Below are positions 1 to 9,018 of a stretch of DNA of 64,000 nucleotides, piece after piece. The stretch spans positions 23,999-87,998 of the forward strand of contig NZ_JPMI01000166.1 in assembly GCF_000733295.1 (NCBI RefSeq). Reading direction: 5' to 3'. A model generated the notes under the pieces. That model saw only the letters and a program-made list of their open reading frames with translations, had not been told where the DNA came from and ran no database searches. The position numbers and the translations under genes are program-made. This stretch comes from Archangium violaceum Cb vi76 (GTDB lineage: Bacteria > Myxococcota > Myxococcia > Myxococcales > Myxococcaceae). Position 1 is the stretch's first letter. Each line of letters begins with the position of its first letter.

Positions 1-2589
1 AAGAACGAAGCATCTGTGGAACGGCTGTTCACCGATCGGCTTCTCAAGCACCTTGGCTACGCTGATGAGCAGGTACTCCCGAAGACCTCCATCGATGAAC
101 TGCCTATCGGCAAGGGGTCCAAGAAGCTTCACTACAAGCCTGACTACATGCTCCTCGTGGGAAAGACCCCGCGATGGATCATTGATGCAAAGGCTCCTTC
201 TGAGAACCTCGACAATTGGGTTGAGCAGTGCGCCAGTTACTGCCTCGCCATCAATAGCCGGTTGAAAGCCGGCCAGAATCGTGTCCTCTACTTCCTGCTC
301 ACTAACGGCTTGGAAAGCCGTGTCTACGCTTGGGATAAGGCCGAGCCCCTGTTGGTGCTCCAGTTCGAGGACTGCCTAAAGGGTAATTCCAAGCTCAAGC
401 AACTTGAAGCGCTACTCTCGGCCGACGCAGTCAAGGCGTGGAAGGAGTCGAAACGAGACCAGTCTGGCGAGCGAATGATGAAGTTTGTGCACCCCACACC
501 GAACGTCATCAACGGCGTGTTTGCAGAGTGCAACAACTACATCTACAAACACGATAACATCTCGCCCGCAGCCGCCTTTCATGAGTTCGTAAAGGTGGTC
601 TTCCTCAAAATCAAAGCCGATCGCGAACTGCACGGGAAATACTCCGACGAAATGCGGGAGGGACTTCCCGTGCCGGTTAAGGACGTCGTTTTCTCTGTCG
701 CTTGGCTTGAAAGTCTGAAGGACCAGCACCCCAATCCTTTGGACATCCAGTTCCAAAAGCTGCTTGAAGATCTCGAACGCGAGGTGATCAGCGGCACAAA
801 GAAGCGCATTTTTGATAAGGGTGAGCGCATCAAGCTCCGCCCGGATACGGCCAAAGAGGTTGTGCGTCGGCTCCAAAACTACGACCTCTTCGGAATCGAC
901 GAGGACCTTAATGGTCGGCTCTTCGAGGCGTTCCTCAGCGCGACGATGCGCGGGCGCGAACTCGGCCAGTACTTTACTCCCCGTAGTGCAGTGAAACTCA
1001 TGACGCGCCTTGCGGACCCTCAGGTTCACGGGGACAAGACTGATCGCATCATTGACCCATGTTGCGGCACTGGGGGTTTTCTCATCGAAGCTATGGCAGT
1101 TCTCGAACGGGCTGTGAGCGAGAACGACACTTTGTCGAACGCGGAGAAGAACAAGCTCCGTAAGTTCATCCGCGAGCGTGCCCTGTTTGGCATTGATGTG
1201 GGACAGGAGCCACCCATCGCGCGCATTGCACGTATCAACATGTACCTCCATGGTGACGGCGGCAGCCGCATCTACATCGCGGAGGCGCTCGACAAGGGAG
1301 TCGGCCCGCAGAGCCACATGTCCCCCGAACTCGCTGCGGAAGTGAGCGAACTCAAGCGGAAGCTGTCGGAGAAGGAGGGCCTCTTCGACATTATCATAAC
1401 AAATCCACCCTTCTCGAAGGAGTACGACCCGGCAGTCGCCAGCGAGCGCAGTATTCTGCGTGAATACGATCTCGCGCAGGGGGCGGCAGCCAAGAAGAAG
1501 CTGAAGTCCAACGCCCTCTTTCTAGAGCGTTACCGAGACCTTGCCCGCCCGGGCGGAAAAGTGCTCGCCATCGTCGATGACAGCCTCCTGGCCGGCGATT
1601 CGTTCGCACATGTGCGAAATTTCATCCGTGCCAACTTCATCGTCCGTGCGGTCATCTCGCTACCTGGGGATGCCTTCCAGCGCTCGGGGGCGCGCGTGAA
1701 GACGTCCATCGTCTACCTCACTCGACGGCAATCTGCCGACGAGGAGCAGCCAGCTGTCTTTATGTGGTACTGCACTGCAATCGGCGTGGACGATTCCGCG
1801 CGACAACGCGTGTTGCCCGAAGATGCAGTGCGCCGCGAAGAAGCGACGAAGGAAATCTTCCGTGTAGTTGAGGCCTTTCGGAAGGCGCAGGCGGGGAAGG
1901 ACAAGGCCCACCTCGTCCCCGCCTCTCGCATAGGCGACCGGCTGGACGTCAAATCGTGCGTAGTGCGGCTCTCTCGAAAGGCCAAGGACTGGGAAGCGAA
2001 GGGGCTGGAAGTTGCCTCGTTATCCCAGTGGGTATTGCCGCGAGTGGAGTTGTGGTCCGGCGAACCCTCGGAAACCGTAAATATGCTGTCGGTGACGTAT
2101 GACGGGCACGCCGTCGCGGAAGAGAAAGAACGCGACACCGTGAAGGGCAAGGACCTTTACGTCGCTCGTGCTGGTGACCTCGTCGCCTCACACATCAACG
2201 CGGTCCACGGTGCTATCTGCGTTCTCCCAGCGGAACTCGATGGGAGCGTTGTATCGCCTGAGTACACGGTACTGACACCGAAGGAGGGCATGAGTGCGCA
2301 TGCGCTCTGGGCCATTCTGCGCAGCCCAGAAGTCAGGGCAGATATGCTCGCAAGTACCTCAGGCCATGGCCGCCACCGGATTGATTCCTCAGTGCTCCTC
2401 CAACTGCGCGTACCACGCCCGACAGCGGAGTTGAGCAAATCCACCGTTGAAGCATTTAAGCGAGCGCGGGAACTGGAAGAAGAGGCTGCAAAGTTGCGGG
2501 CCCAGGCACAGAGCAAGCTCGAAAGAGAGATGGCGCTCACCAGCGAAGAGGCAAATAACATCATTCTCGCATTCAAGCCTCCGCGATGA
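1..2589 (+). CDS. single-chain restriction-modification protein (nuclease + N6-methylase + specificity domain), 5' partial
   Basis: The frame is open from base 1, so the true start probably lies outside the window; the first in-frame start is a GTG at 16, used here for residue numbers. The N-terminus resembles a PD-(D/E)XK nuclease domain (PD at 42-43, then IIDAKAP with Asp57/Lys59). The centre is a type I-like N6-adenine methylase: GQYFTPRSAV near 318, SAM motif DPCCGTGG near 347 and catalytic NPPFS near 464. Residues from about 620 resemble one HsdS-type target-recognition domain ending in a coiled coil. No DEAD-box translocase is present, so it looks like a type IIG/IIL enzyme with cleavage and methylation in one chain. 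Its base composition is visibly less GC-rich than its neighbours, suggesting transfer. A BREX or type I HsdM-like protein is the main alternative. Confidence 0.8.
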   Translation, partial: KNEASVERLFTDRLLKHLGYADEQVLPKTSIDELPIGKGSKKLHYKPDYMLLVGKTPRWIIDAKAPSENLDNWVEQCASYCLAINSRLKAGQNRVLYFLLTNGLESRVYAWDKAEPLLVLQFEDCLKGNSKLKQLEALLSADAVKAWKESKRDQSGERMMKFVHPTPNVINGVFAECNNYIYKHDNISPAAAFHEFVKVVFLKIKADRELHGKYSDEMREGLPVPVKDVVFSVAWLESLKDQHPNPLDIQFQKLLEDLEREVISGTKKRIFDKGERIKLRPDTAKEVVRRLQNYDLFGIDEDLNGRLFEAFLSATMRGRELGQYFTPRSAVKLMTRLADPQVHGDKTDRIIDPCCGTGGFLIEAMAVLERAVSENDTLSNAEKNKLRKFIRERALFGIDVGQEPPIARIARINMYLHGDGGSRIYIAEALDKGVGPQSHMSPELAAEVSELKRKLSEKEGLFDIIITNPPFSKEYDPAVASERSILREYDLAQGAAAKKKLKSNALFLERYRDLARPGGKVLAIVDDSLLAGDSFAHVRNFIRANFIVRAVISLPGDAFQRSGARVKTSIVYLTRRQSADEEQPAVFMWYCTAIGVDDSARQRVLPEDAVRREEATKEIFRVVEAFRKAQAGKDKAHLVPASRIGDRLDVKSCVVRLSRKAKDWEAKGLEVASLSQWVLPRVELWSGEPSETVNMLSVTYDGHAVAEEKERDTVKGKDLYVARAGDLVASHINAVHGAICVLPAELDGSVVSPEYTVLTPKEGMSAHALWAILRSPEVRADMLASTSGHGRHRIDSSVLLQLRVPRPTAELSKSTVEAFKRARELEEEAAKLRAQAQSKLEREMALTSEEANNIILAFKPPR

Positions 2590-2617
2590 GCAGTTGATAA
2601 CAGAGCCATTACCGAAT

Positions 2618-2812
2618 TCACGGGCCATCATCCATGGTGACCCGGAGAAGCTCTCCGATGCCCTTGAGCAACCGGTAGTACAGATATACGGGCACGGGGC
2701 CGAATGCTTTGAAGCTCGCGACGATGCGTTCCACCTGCTTGCTGTCGCCCCGCACGACTTGCAACAGCTCCACCGGTGTCGCGCCGTTCGCGGCACATGG
2801 CGTGGCCCGCAT
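2618..2812 (-). CDS. small hypothetical protein (64 aa)
   Basis: Family not recognised. The ATG is preceded by GGAGG about 12 bases upstream. The protein has a plausible amphipathic composition (ELLQVVRGDSKQVERIV, then VYLYYRLLKGIGELL) and no signal peptide or cysteine motif. It lies 76 bases after the other small minus-strand gene and could be co-transcribed with it. A longer in-frame version from 2914 would overlap that gene, but its extra N-terminus does not look protein-like. It could also be the C-terminal scrap of a lost gene. Confidence 0.45.
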   Translation of the reverse strand: MRATPCAANGATPVELLQVVRGDSKQVERIVASFKAFGPVPVYLYYRLLKGIGELLRVTMDDGP

Positions 2813-2888
2813 GACGCGAAAAAGCCTCCGCCAGGAGCGGCTGGGCCAACTCCCGGGGAGGCTCATACTGTGAGGGTGCTCGCCGGTG

Positions 2889-3098
2889 TTACGACCAGAC
2901 GATGCTGACGGCACCGCGGTTGATCAGCCCCTTGAGCTCTTCCGCCTCCTCCAAGGACAGGGCGAGGCCCTCAATGGCAGATGGGACCTCCTCCTCCCTG
3001 GCGGGGATGGTGACCTCCCTGCCGCTGCTGAGCTGCACCTTGAGCTCAGCCGGGGTCGGGATGTTCAGCCTCATCTTCACTTCGGCCTTCGGTCTCAT
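2889..3098 (-). CDS. small hypothetical protein (69 aa)
   Basis: Family not recognised. The ATG at 3098 has a GAGGAATGGAAG leader. The frame extends to 3185, but the added residues look non-coding. The protein starts with a basic, Met-containing stretch (MRPKAEVKMRL). It then has a short beta-like segment (ELKVQLSSGREVTIPA) and an acidic helix (LSLEEAEELKGLI), as in small myxobacterial proteins of unknown role. It is the first gene of a possible two-gene unit reading toward the restriction-modification gene. Confidence 0.5.
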   Translation of the reverse strand: MRPKAEVKMRLNIPTPAELKVQLSSGREVTIPAREEEVPSAIEGLALSLEEAEELKGLINRGAVSIVWS

Positions 3099-3233
3099 CT
3101 TCCATTCCTCGTTTCGTAGGGGGGAGGGGGCACGCCTACCAACGGGAAGCCGACACAACAAATAACCGTACTCGATGGCCTGCATCGGGCATTACGGGCT
3201 TCAAATCTTGGGTAAGGTCGAAGGGGAACTCGA

Positions 3234-3268
3234 TACCCTCACCCCGACCCTCTCCCGGAGGGCGAGGG
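3234..3268. repeat. REP-like palindromic repeat
   Basis: The element contains an ACCCTCACCCC motif, then CCCTCTCCC and GGGCGAGGG arms around GGA. A closely related palindrome occurs at the right end of the window (63973-63993). Such intergenic palindromes are dispersed in many GC-rich genomes. Here it lies downstream of ctaA, where it could also act as a stem-loop at the mRNA 3' end. Confidence 0.6.
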
Positions 3269-3296
3269 AGTGGATGCGCGGAAGGGGATTGGTACC

Positions 3297-4262
3297 TCAG
3301 GTCGGTGATGGGGCGGGGGTCGGGCTTTCGTCCACCCTGGGTGCTCCCACCGCCAGCCCCGCCGCGCTCAGCCGCACCAGGACGATCCACACCACGTCCG
3401 CCATCAGCAGGTGCACCAGCTGCATCCCCACCGGCGCCAGCAGCAGCAGGTTCACCATCCCCGCCACCAGTTGCAGCGCGTAGAGCACGCCCAGTTGTGC
3501 CGCCGCCCGCTTCGTCTCCGGCGAGGGCCTCAGCCTCGCCACCGTCGCCGCCGAGAACACCACCAGCGCCCCCATCACCACCGCCAGCACCGGGTGCAGC
3601 ACCCTCAGCCGCAGCAGCAGGTGCGCCGTGGGCGAGATGTCCTGCCGGAATCCCTCCGCCAGGCTCGACGCCGGGAAGAGCGTGTCCCCCAACGCCGCGA
3701 TGGCCCCGCTCACCCCCAGCACCAGCAGCCCCGCCAGGCTTCCGCCCAGCAGCCACCCCGTCAGCCCCTGCTGACGCCACGTCAGCCGCTCCCGGCCCTC
3801 CGCCCACCAGCACGTCAGTGCCATCGCCCCCACCAGCAGGAACGTGTTGATGAGGTGCGCCGCCATCCACCACGCCCGCGCCAGCGACTCGTTGTCCGCC
3901 ACCATCTTGAAGAGCACCAGCCCCGCTCCCACCGCCGCCTCCGTCAGCATGAAGACGAGCGAGAAGACGGCCGCCTTGCGCACCGGGTGCCCCTTCGCGT
4001 GCGCCCTCAACCCCCACACGCACAGCACCACCGCCAGCACCATCGCCAGCCCGCTCGTCAGCCGGTGCGTGTATTCGATGAGCGTCTGGAGGGTGGGCGC
4101 GCGCGGCACCACCTCGCCGTTGCATACCGGCCAGTGGTCTCCACACCCCGCCCCCGAGCCCGTGGCACGCACGAACGCGCCCCACAGCACCACGGCCAGC
4201 GTGTAGACCAGGGTGGACCAGCTCAGGACTCGGAAGCCTCGGGAGGACACGGAAGCGCTCAT
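3297..4262 (-). CDS. ctaA: heme A synthase (CtaA/COX15 family)
   Basis: This integral membrane protein converts heme O to heme A for aa3-type cytochrome oxidase. Its 321 residues match the family length and hold about eight hydrophobic segments. The N-terminus has the family hallmark VRATGSGAGCGDHWPVCNGE with its two cysteines. IEYTHRLTSG (near 65) and a later RVLHPVLAV supply heme-ligand histidines, and AAHLINTFLL is a third conserved His segment. The ATG at 4262 is the only sensible start. No oxidase genes are adjacent. The C-terminal tail (DESPTPAPSPT) is low-complexity. Confidence 0.93.
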   Translation of the reverse strand: MSASVSSRGFRVLSWSTLVYTLAVVLWGAFVRATGSGAGCGDHWPVCNGEVVPRAPTLQTLIEYTHRLTSGLAMVLAVVLCVWGLRAHAKGHPVRKAAVFSLVFMLTEAAVGAGLVLFKMVADNESLARAWWMAAHLINTFLLVGAMALTCWWAEGRERLTWRQQGLTGWLLGGSLAGLLVLGVSGAIAALGDTLFPASSLAEGFRQDISPTAHLLLRLRVLHPVLAVVMGALVVFSAATVARLRPSPETKRAAAQLGVLYALQLVAGMVNLLLLAPVGMQLVHLLMADVVWIVLVRLSAAGLAVGAPRVDESPTPAPSPT

Positions 4263-4385
4263 CGTCGCCCCCTCCCTAGCCCACTTCGTCTCCGGCCGCC
4301 GCCTCGCGAGCCTCCGCTCCGCACGTCTGGCTACTCGCCCGCTTCACCACCATCCATATCCAGCGGGTATCCGAATCCCCCTCAT

Positions 4386-4401
4386 CCCTACCTGGATAGG
4401 G
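4386..4401. promoter_or_regulatory. inverted repeat, possible upstream activator site
   Basis: CCCTA and TAGGG arms flank CCTGGA, about 74 bases upstream of the sigma-54 -24 element at 4475. The distance suits an enhancer-binding-protein site, but the arms are short and the role is inferred from position only. Confidence 0.3.
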
Positions 4402-4474
4402 CGTTGGATGTGCCTGCCTGCTCTCGGATGCCTCCTGGATGATTTCCAAACGGCTTCCCAGGGCTCGAAAACGT

Positions 4475-4490
4475 TGGCACGCCCCCTGCT
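4475..4490 (+). promoter_or_regulatory. sigma-54 promoter (-24/-12)
   Basis: TGGCACGCCCCCTGCT has GG and GC separated by exactly ten bases and differs from the consensus TGGCACG-N4-TTGC(A/T) at one position. Transcription would start near 4501. No protein-coding gene follows on this strand; two stem-loops do (see the ncRNA). Confidence 0.75.
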
Positions 4491-4500
4491 ACATGTCCGC

Positions 4501-4589
4501 TCGGTAACGATTTCGAGTTCGGGCGCCTTGGTGCCCGAAGCGCTCCGTGGGTCGGAGGCCCCCCACTTCGGCCCACGAGCGCATCTTTT
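4501..4589 (+). ncRNA. candidate sigma-54-dependent small RNA (Pxr-like architecture)
   Basis: This roughly 89-nt transcript is predicted from a strong sigma-54 promoter at its 5' end and a factor-independent terminator at its 3' end. Stem-loop 1 (4518-4539) pairs TTCGGGCGCC with GGTGCCCGAA. Stem-loop 2 (4540-4582) pairs GCGCTCCGTGGG with CCCACGAGCGC around a 20-nt loop containing six consecutive C residues, followed by TCTTTTC. A sigma-54-dependent sRNA with stem-loops and a C-run is known in Myxococcus xanthus (Pxr, a repressor of development). Homology to it is my inference from architecture. The neighbouring sigma-54 activator on the opposite strand is a candidate regulator. Confidence 0.55.
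4540..4589 (+). terminator. intrinsic terminator of the candidate sRNA
   Basis: An 11-bp stem (4540-4551 with 4572-4582, one bulged C) is followed by ATCTTTTC. It lies between convergent transcription units and could insulate the activator gene that ends at 4658. Confidence 0.55.
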
Positions 4590-4657
4590 CACGGCTGTAG
4601 TCGTAGCCATGCACCGCGGGTCGGGTTCGCCCCCTGTCCTGGCCCGCGGTGTTCTTT

Positions 4658-7576
4658 TCACCCGGTAATCCGCAGCTTGTCCGCGCCCAGCACCGCTGGC
4701 AGCGAGCCGAAGGCGAGCGAGCGCTCGATGACGTTGCGCAGCTCCCGCACATTGCCGGGCCAGGAGTGCGCCACCAGCGCGGCCAGCGCGTCCGGACCCA
4801 GTTGGGGAGGCTCGCGCCCCTCGGGGCTGAGCTGGTTCACGAAGTGGCGCGCCAGGGCGATGATGTCCTCGCGCCGCTCGCGCAGCGGGGGCACGCGCAC
4901 GGGCACCACCTGCAGCCGGTAGTAGAGGTCCTCGCGGAAGCGGCCCTCGCGCACCAACTGTCCCAGGTCCCGGTGCGTGGCGGCGATGACGCGCACGTCC
5001 ACGTGCGCCGGCCGCGTCTCGCCCAGGGGGAAGATTTCCCCGTTCTCCAGGAAGCGCAGCAGCTTGGGTTGCACCTCGAGCGGCAGCTCTCCAATCTCGT
5101 CCAGGAAGAGCGTGCCCCCGTGGGCGGCGCGGATGACGCCCGGGTGGTCCGTGGCCGCGCCCGTGTAGGCGCCGCGCCGGTGGCCGAAGAGCTGGCCCTC
5201 GAAGAGCTCGCGCGGCACCGCGGCGCAGTTGAAGGCGACATAGGGCCGCTCGGCCCGGGCCGACAGTTGGTGGAGCGCGCGGGCCACCACCTCCTTGCCG
5301 CTGCCGGACTCGCCGGTGACGATGACGGTGGCGCGCGAGCCGCTCAGCCCCGCCAGCTCCGTCTTCAGCTTGCGCATGGCGGGCGAGGCGGCGATGAAGC
5401 CGGGCACCTCGGGCGCGCTCTCGGGCTCGCGCAACGGGGGCTCCGCGTGGGCGAAGCCGCGCAGCACGGCCACCTCCAGCGCGAAGCCCGTCAGGCGCGC
5501 CAGGGCGCTGAGCAGGGCCCGTCCATCCGCGGGCAGCGGACCCTCCACGCCCACGCGCAGCCGGCGGCCACAGCCGTCACCGAACTCCACCCACTCGTTG
5601 GCGGGCACGCCGGCCTCCCCCAGCAGCGGCGTGGCGCGGCCTTGCGAGTCCAGCTCCTCCAGGCGCGGGGCGCGGCCGGGGAAGAGCCCCTCGAGCACCG
5701 CCACCAGCTCGCGCTGGATGAGGGGGGCGCCCATGCCGCGCACGGCGAGCCGCTCGAAGGGCACCACCAGCGACTCGGCTCCCAGCCGGGGCGCCACCTC
5801 CGGAGCGGGGGCTTCCTGCGCGGGGGGGAGGTCCGCGCTGAAGTCCAGGGGCGCGGTGATGCCGTAGCGGCGCAGCTCCTCCTCGCACTGGGCGAGCGAC
5901 GTCTCGGTTCCCGCCTCTCCCAGGGCACGCGCCGTCAGGGCCAGCGTGCGGCGGGTGAGGGCGGCCTCGGGCAGATCTCCCGCCAGGGAGAAGGTGGCCA
6001 GCGAGGCCTCCAGCTTCTCGCGCGCCTCGCGCCAGCGGCCCTCGCGCATGAGCAGCAGGCCCTCCTGGCGGTGCAGCAGCGCGGTGTGCCAGGCGGAGGG
6101 GAACTGCTCCAGCATGGAGCGGGCCCGGCGCAGGGCCGCGCGGGCCTCTGGCAGTTGGAACGCGGCGGCGCGCGTCCCCACCTCGCAGATGAGGGAGTCG
6201 CGCCGCAGGTAGGGCCAGCCACCCACCTCCAGCGCCCGGGCGTGGGCGCTGGCGTAGCCCTCCGCGGCCCGCTGCACGTTGCCCTCGGCCCAGTCCGCTA
6301 GCGCCTCCGCGAAGCAGCCGTAGGCGCGGGTGAGGTGCTGCTGGACGGGGCCGTCATAGCGGGAGATGCGCGCCGCCAGCTCGCGGATGTCCGCGTAGCG
6401 GCCGGTGAGGTACAGCAGGCGGGCTCGCTGCCCCACCAGGTGGTGCGGTGTCCAGCGCAGCTCCTCCGTCACCGCCTCCGCCTGGTTCAGCACCGTCTCG
6501 GCCTCGGCGAAGCGGCCCAGGCGCATGAGGGCGTCCGCCTCCGCGCGCGCGGCGAAGACGAAGGAGAGGCCCCGGGGCAGCCGCCCGCTCCAGGCCACCT
6601 CGCGGGCACGGCGCACCAGGCCGAGCGCCTCGTCGGGCTCGCACGCCTCGTCCAGCCGGCGCTGCGCGAGGAAGCCGAGGTTGCGCGCCTCCAGGAAGGC
6701 ATAGCCCACGCGCGCCGCGGCCTGCGCCGTCTCGCGGAAGCGCCGGGTGGCCAGCGAGGCCTCGCCCCGGAAGGCCGTCTCGTGGGCCACGCCGTCCGAG
6801 GCCACCAGCCGCAGCGTCGGGTCCGCCACCCCCAACAGTGCCTCCTCCAGCCGCCCGTACTGGCGGATGATGAGCTCGGGGGTGCCCAGGTAGAAGGCCG
6901 CGGCGAGCTCCGCCACGCGCAGGTGGCAGCGCACCTCCCCGCTGGAGAAGACGTGGGGGCCCAGCAGGGCCTCGGCGCGCGCCACGTGCACGTTCACCTT
7001 GCCCGCGTCGAAGATGCGGCCGTCCGGCGAGGCGAAGAGGTTGGCGGCCATGGCATGCACATGGGCGGCGGCGGCATCGGGCAGCGTGCCCGCCTCGGCC
7101 TCGTCCAGGTGGGGCAGCAGCACCGTGAAGGCGCGCCGCGCGTCCTCGAAGCCCCAGCGGTACACGTAGGCCAGTCCCCCCGCCGCCAGAGCGCGCGCGG
7201 CCGGGGTGCGCAGGGCTCCCGAGGTGAGCAACCCCAGCAGCGTGTCCTCCGCGTCGCGCCAGTCGGCCCGTTGCAGCAGCGTCAGGCAGGGAGACAGCCG
7301 GGCGCGCTCCTCGCGCGAGACGTCCTGCCGGAACAGGCTGGAGGACGGGCGGGGAAGGGAAGGCAGGGCGGGCTGGCCGCCCCCGGCGAGCTGGCGCAGG
7401 GCCTCCATGACGCGGCCCCGGGGACGGCGGGCCTGCGCGGCGGCCTCCGGAAGCTCCCAGCGGTACACCGTGAGGGGGGTGACGCCGAGCTGCCGGGCGA
7501 ACGCCGCGCGGCTCTGCTCTCCGCGCAGCGCGCGAATCGCCTCGGGCCCCAATGCTTCTGCTTCATTCCTCGACAC
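4658..7576 (-). CDS. sigma-54 activator with N-terminal HTH, TPR-like middle and C-terminal AAA+ domain
   Basis: This 972-residue regulator remodels sigma-54 RNA polymerase. GTG 7576 is preferred over the upstream TTG 7600 because AAGGGGA lies seven bases before it. The N-terminus is an XRE/MerR-like HTH ([20 protein letters not shown]). Residues of about 90-600 are alpha-helical repeats of TPR type (many Ala/Arg/Leu helices such as [20 protein letters not shown]). The C-terminus is a complete sigma-54 AAA+ domain: Walker A GESGSGKE, the sigma-54 contact loop as [16 protein letters not shown] and an arginine-finger region. The protein ends right after this domain without the usual Fis-type HTH, so DNA binding must come from the N-terminus. 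There is no receiver domain. It converges on the candidate sRNA. Confidence 0.85.
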   Translation of the reverse strand: MSRNEAEALGPEAIRALRGEQSRAAFARQLGVTPLTVYRWELPEAAAQARRPRGRVMEALRQLAGGGQPALPSLPRPSSSLFRQDVSREERARLSPCLTLLQRADWRDAEDTLLGLLTSGALRTPAARALAAGGLAYVYRWGFEDARRAFTVLLPHLDEAEAGTLPDAAAAHVHAMAANLFASPDGRIFDAGKVNVHVARAEALLGPHVFSSGEVRCHLRVAELAAAFYLGTPELIIRQYGRLEEALLGVADPTLRLVASDGVAHETAFRGEASLATRRFRETAQAAARVGYAFLEARNLGFLAQRRLDEACEPDEALGLVRRAREVAWSGRLPRGLSFVFAARAEADALMRLGRFAEAETVLNQAEAVTEELRWTPHHLVGQRARLLYLTGRYADIRELAARISRYDGPVQQHLTRAYGCFAEALADWAEGNVQRAAEGYASAHARALEVGGWPYLRRDSLICEVGTRAAAFQLPEARAALRRARSMLEQFPSAWHTALLHRQEGLLLMREGRWREAREKLEASLATFSLAGDLPEAALTRRTLALTARALGEAGTETSLAQCEEELRRYGITAPLDFSADLPPAQEAPAPEVAPRLGAESLVVPFERLAVRGMGAPLIQRELVAVLEGLFPGRAPRLEELDSQGRATPLLGEAGVPANEWVEFGDGCGRRLRVGVEGPLPADGRALLSALARLTGFALEVAVLRGFAHAEPPLREPESAPEVPGFIAASPAMRKLKTELAGLSGSRATVIVTGESGSGKEVVARALHQLSARAERPYVAFNCAAVPRELFEGQLFGHRRGAYTGAATDHPGVIRAAHGGTLFLDEIGELPLEVQPKLLRFLENGEIFPLGETRPAHVDVRVIAATHRDLGQLVREGRFREDLYYRLQVVPVRVPPLRERREDIIALARHFVNQLSPEGREPPQLGPDALAALVAHSWPGNVRELRNVIERSLAFGSLPAVLGADKLRITG

Positions 7577-7730
7577 GGCCGTCCCCTTGCGGCCCCCCAA
7601 CCGTCCTCTCTTCTTCGTTCATCTGGCGGTGAAGGGCAAACCTTGCTGTGGGCCTGCGAACAGGCGGGCACCCCGCATCCATCCCGGGTAGGGAAAGGAG
7701 CGTCATCGAATCGTGGGCAGACAGGGTGCG

Positions 7731-7747
7731 CCCGGTGTAACACCGGG
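7731..7747. promoter_or_regulatory. perfect 17-bp palindrome, putative operator
   Basis: CCCGGTGT and ACACCGGG arms flank a single A. It lies 31 bases before the ATG of the 2TM protein and about 155 bases from the divergent activator start, so it could serve either promoter. Confidence 0.45.
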
Positions 7748-7777
7748 ACGTAACGCCGTCGCCGCCGGGAGACAGCC

Positions 7778-8995
7778 ATGGCTCCGCAACCGCCCCCTCC
7801 GCCGCCCGAGTTGCCCCTCCAGAAGCACCTGCGCCGCATGTTGGAGGCCCTCGCCGAGGGCCAGAAGCGCCACGCTCAGTGGAAGGAGATGTGGGAGCGC
7901 CAGCATGCCGAGGAGATGGAGAAGTGGGCGGAGCGGCATGCCGAGGCGGTGGAGAAGGGGGCGGAGCGGTGGGCCCAGGGGGTGGAGAAGTGGGCGGAGC
8001 GGCATGCCCAGGGGGTGGAGCGGTGGGCCCAGGGGGTGGAGAAGTGGGCGGAGCACATGGGCTCGCTGGGCGGGGAGCACCAGGACAAGAAGGAGCGCCG
8101 CAAGTGGGAGCGGCGCATGGCGCGGGAGCGGTGGAAGGAGGAGCAGCGCGCGCTCAGGCGGCAGCGGGAGTTGGAAGAAGCCAACCCGATGATGGGGTGG
8201 GTGTTCGCGCTGGCGGCGGTGGTGATGACGGTCATGGCCATCATCAACGTCCACACGCTGTGGTGGCTCATCTTCGTGGCGCTGGGCATGGGGGCGGCGT
8301 CGGCGGGGATTCTCGGCCGCGTCCACCAGCTCCGGCTCCAGGAGGGGCAGAAGCAGGGCCTGGGGACGGGGCAGGAGGCCCAGGAGGAAGCGCGGGAGGA
8401 GGCCCCCGAGCGCTCCACCGAGGCGGAGGCGCCCCGGCAGGTGGAAGATCCGAGGACGGCTCGGGTGGACACGCTGTGCGACAAGCTGCTGGCGGAGCTG
8501 CGCGCGGGGCCGGGGGTGCTGCGGGAGGTGGTGCACCAGCCGGAGCAGACGGTGGAGGGGCTGCGCAAGAGCTGCCATGAGCTGGCGCGGCGGGAGCGGG
8601 AGCTGCGCGCGTTGAGCCCGCCCGAGGAGGAGCGCCGGTTGGAGGAGGAGCGCGCGAGGCTGGCGGCGCGGGTGGAGTCCGAGCGCGACGAGGTGGTGAA
8701 GGAGCGGCTGGAGGGGGCGTTGCGGCTGTTGGACGAGCAGCGCAAGCAGCGGGCGGAGCTGGCGACGGCGGCCTCGCGGTTGGAGGCCGAGCACATGCGC
8801 CTGTACTACACGCTGGAGAATCTCTACACGCAGGTGCTGCGGGTGCGCTCGGCGGACGCGGCGGGAGCGGACGTGGCGGGAGCGGGCCTGCGCCGCAGCG
8901 TGGAGCAACTGGGCCTGGAGATGGACGCGGTGGCCGAGGCGATGGAAGAGGTCCACCGCGACGCGCCGCCCCGGACGCGGGTGCCGACCCGGTAG
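7778..8995 (+). CDS. membrane protein with coiled-coil 11-residue repeats and a 2TM hairpin
   Basis: This 405-residue protein is of unknown function. A Pro-rich start (PQPPPPPPELP) leads into charged, Trp-rich repeats of eleven residues (VEKWAERHAQG type, about residues 46-95). Two adjacent membrane segments follow near 143-187 (MMGWVFALAAVVMTVMAI and LWWLIFVALGMGAASAGIL), as in the 2TM-domain family. The C-terminal half is acidic/basic coiled coil (PEEERRLEEERARLAARVESE). This suggests a membrane-anchored structural or scaffolding protein with both coiled-coil ends on the same side. The ATG follows GGGAGA. A perfect palindrome precedes the gene. Confidence 0.7.
   Translation: MAPQPPPPPPELPLQKHLRRMLEALAEGQKRHAQWKEMWERQHAEEMEKWAERHAEAVEKGAERWAQGVEKWAERHAQGVERWAQGVEKWAEHMGSLGGEHQDKKERRKWERRMARERWKEEQRALRRQRELEEANPMMGWVFALAAVVMTVMAIINVHTLWWLIFVALGMGAASAGILGRVHQLRLQEGQKQGLGTGQEAQEEAREEAPERSTEAEAPRQVEDPRTARVDTLCDKLLAELRAGPGVLREVVHQPEQTVEGLRKSCHELARRERELRALSPPEEERRLEEERARLAARVESERDEVVKERLEGALRLLDEQRKQRAELATAASRLEAEHMRLYYTLENLYTQVLRVRSADAAGADVAGAGLRRSVEQLGLEMDAVAEAMEEVHRDAPPRTRVPTR
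7914..8060 (+). repeat. imperfect 33-bp tandem repeats inside the 2TM gene
   Basis: Copies of a unit like GTGGAGAAGTGGGCGGAGCG, with related GAGCGGTGGGCCCAGGGG blocks, recur in phase and encode the 11-residue Trp-containing repeats. Unit number could vary between strains by slippage. Confidence 0.6.
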
Positions 8996-9018
8996 CGGCG
9001 GAGACGGTTTCCACCAGC

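Noticed and set aside
4649..6301. Long plus-strand reading frame of 550 codons opposite the sigma-54 activator
   Set aside because: Gln/His/Arg-rich composition typical of the antisense frame of a high-GC gene; the minus strand encodes a clear multi-domain protein.
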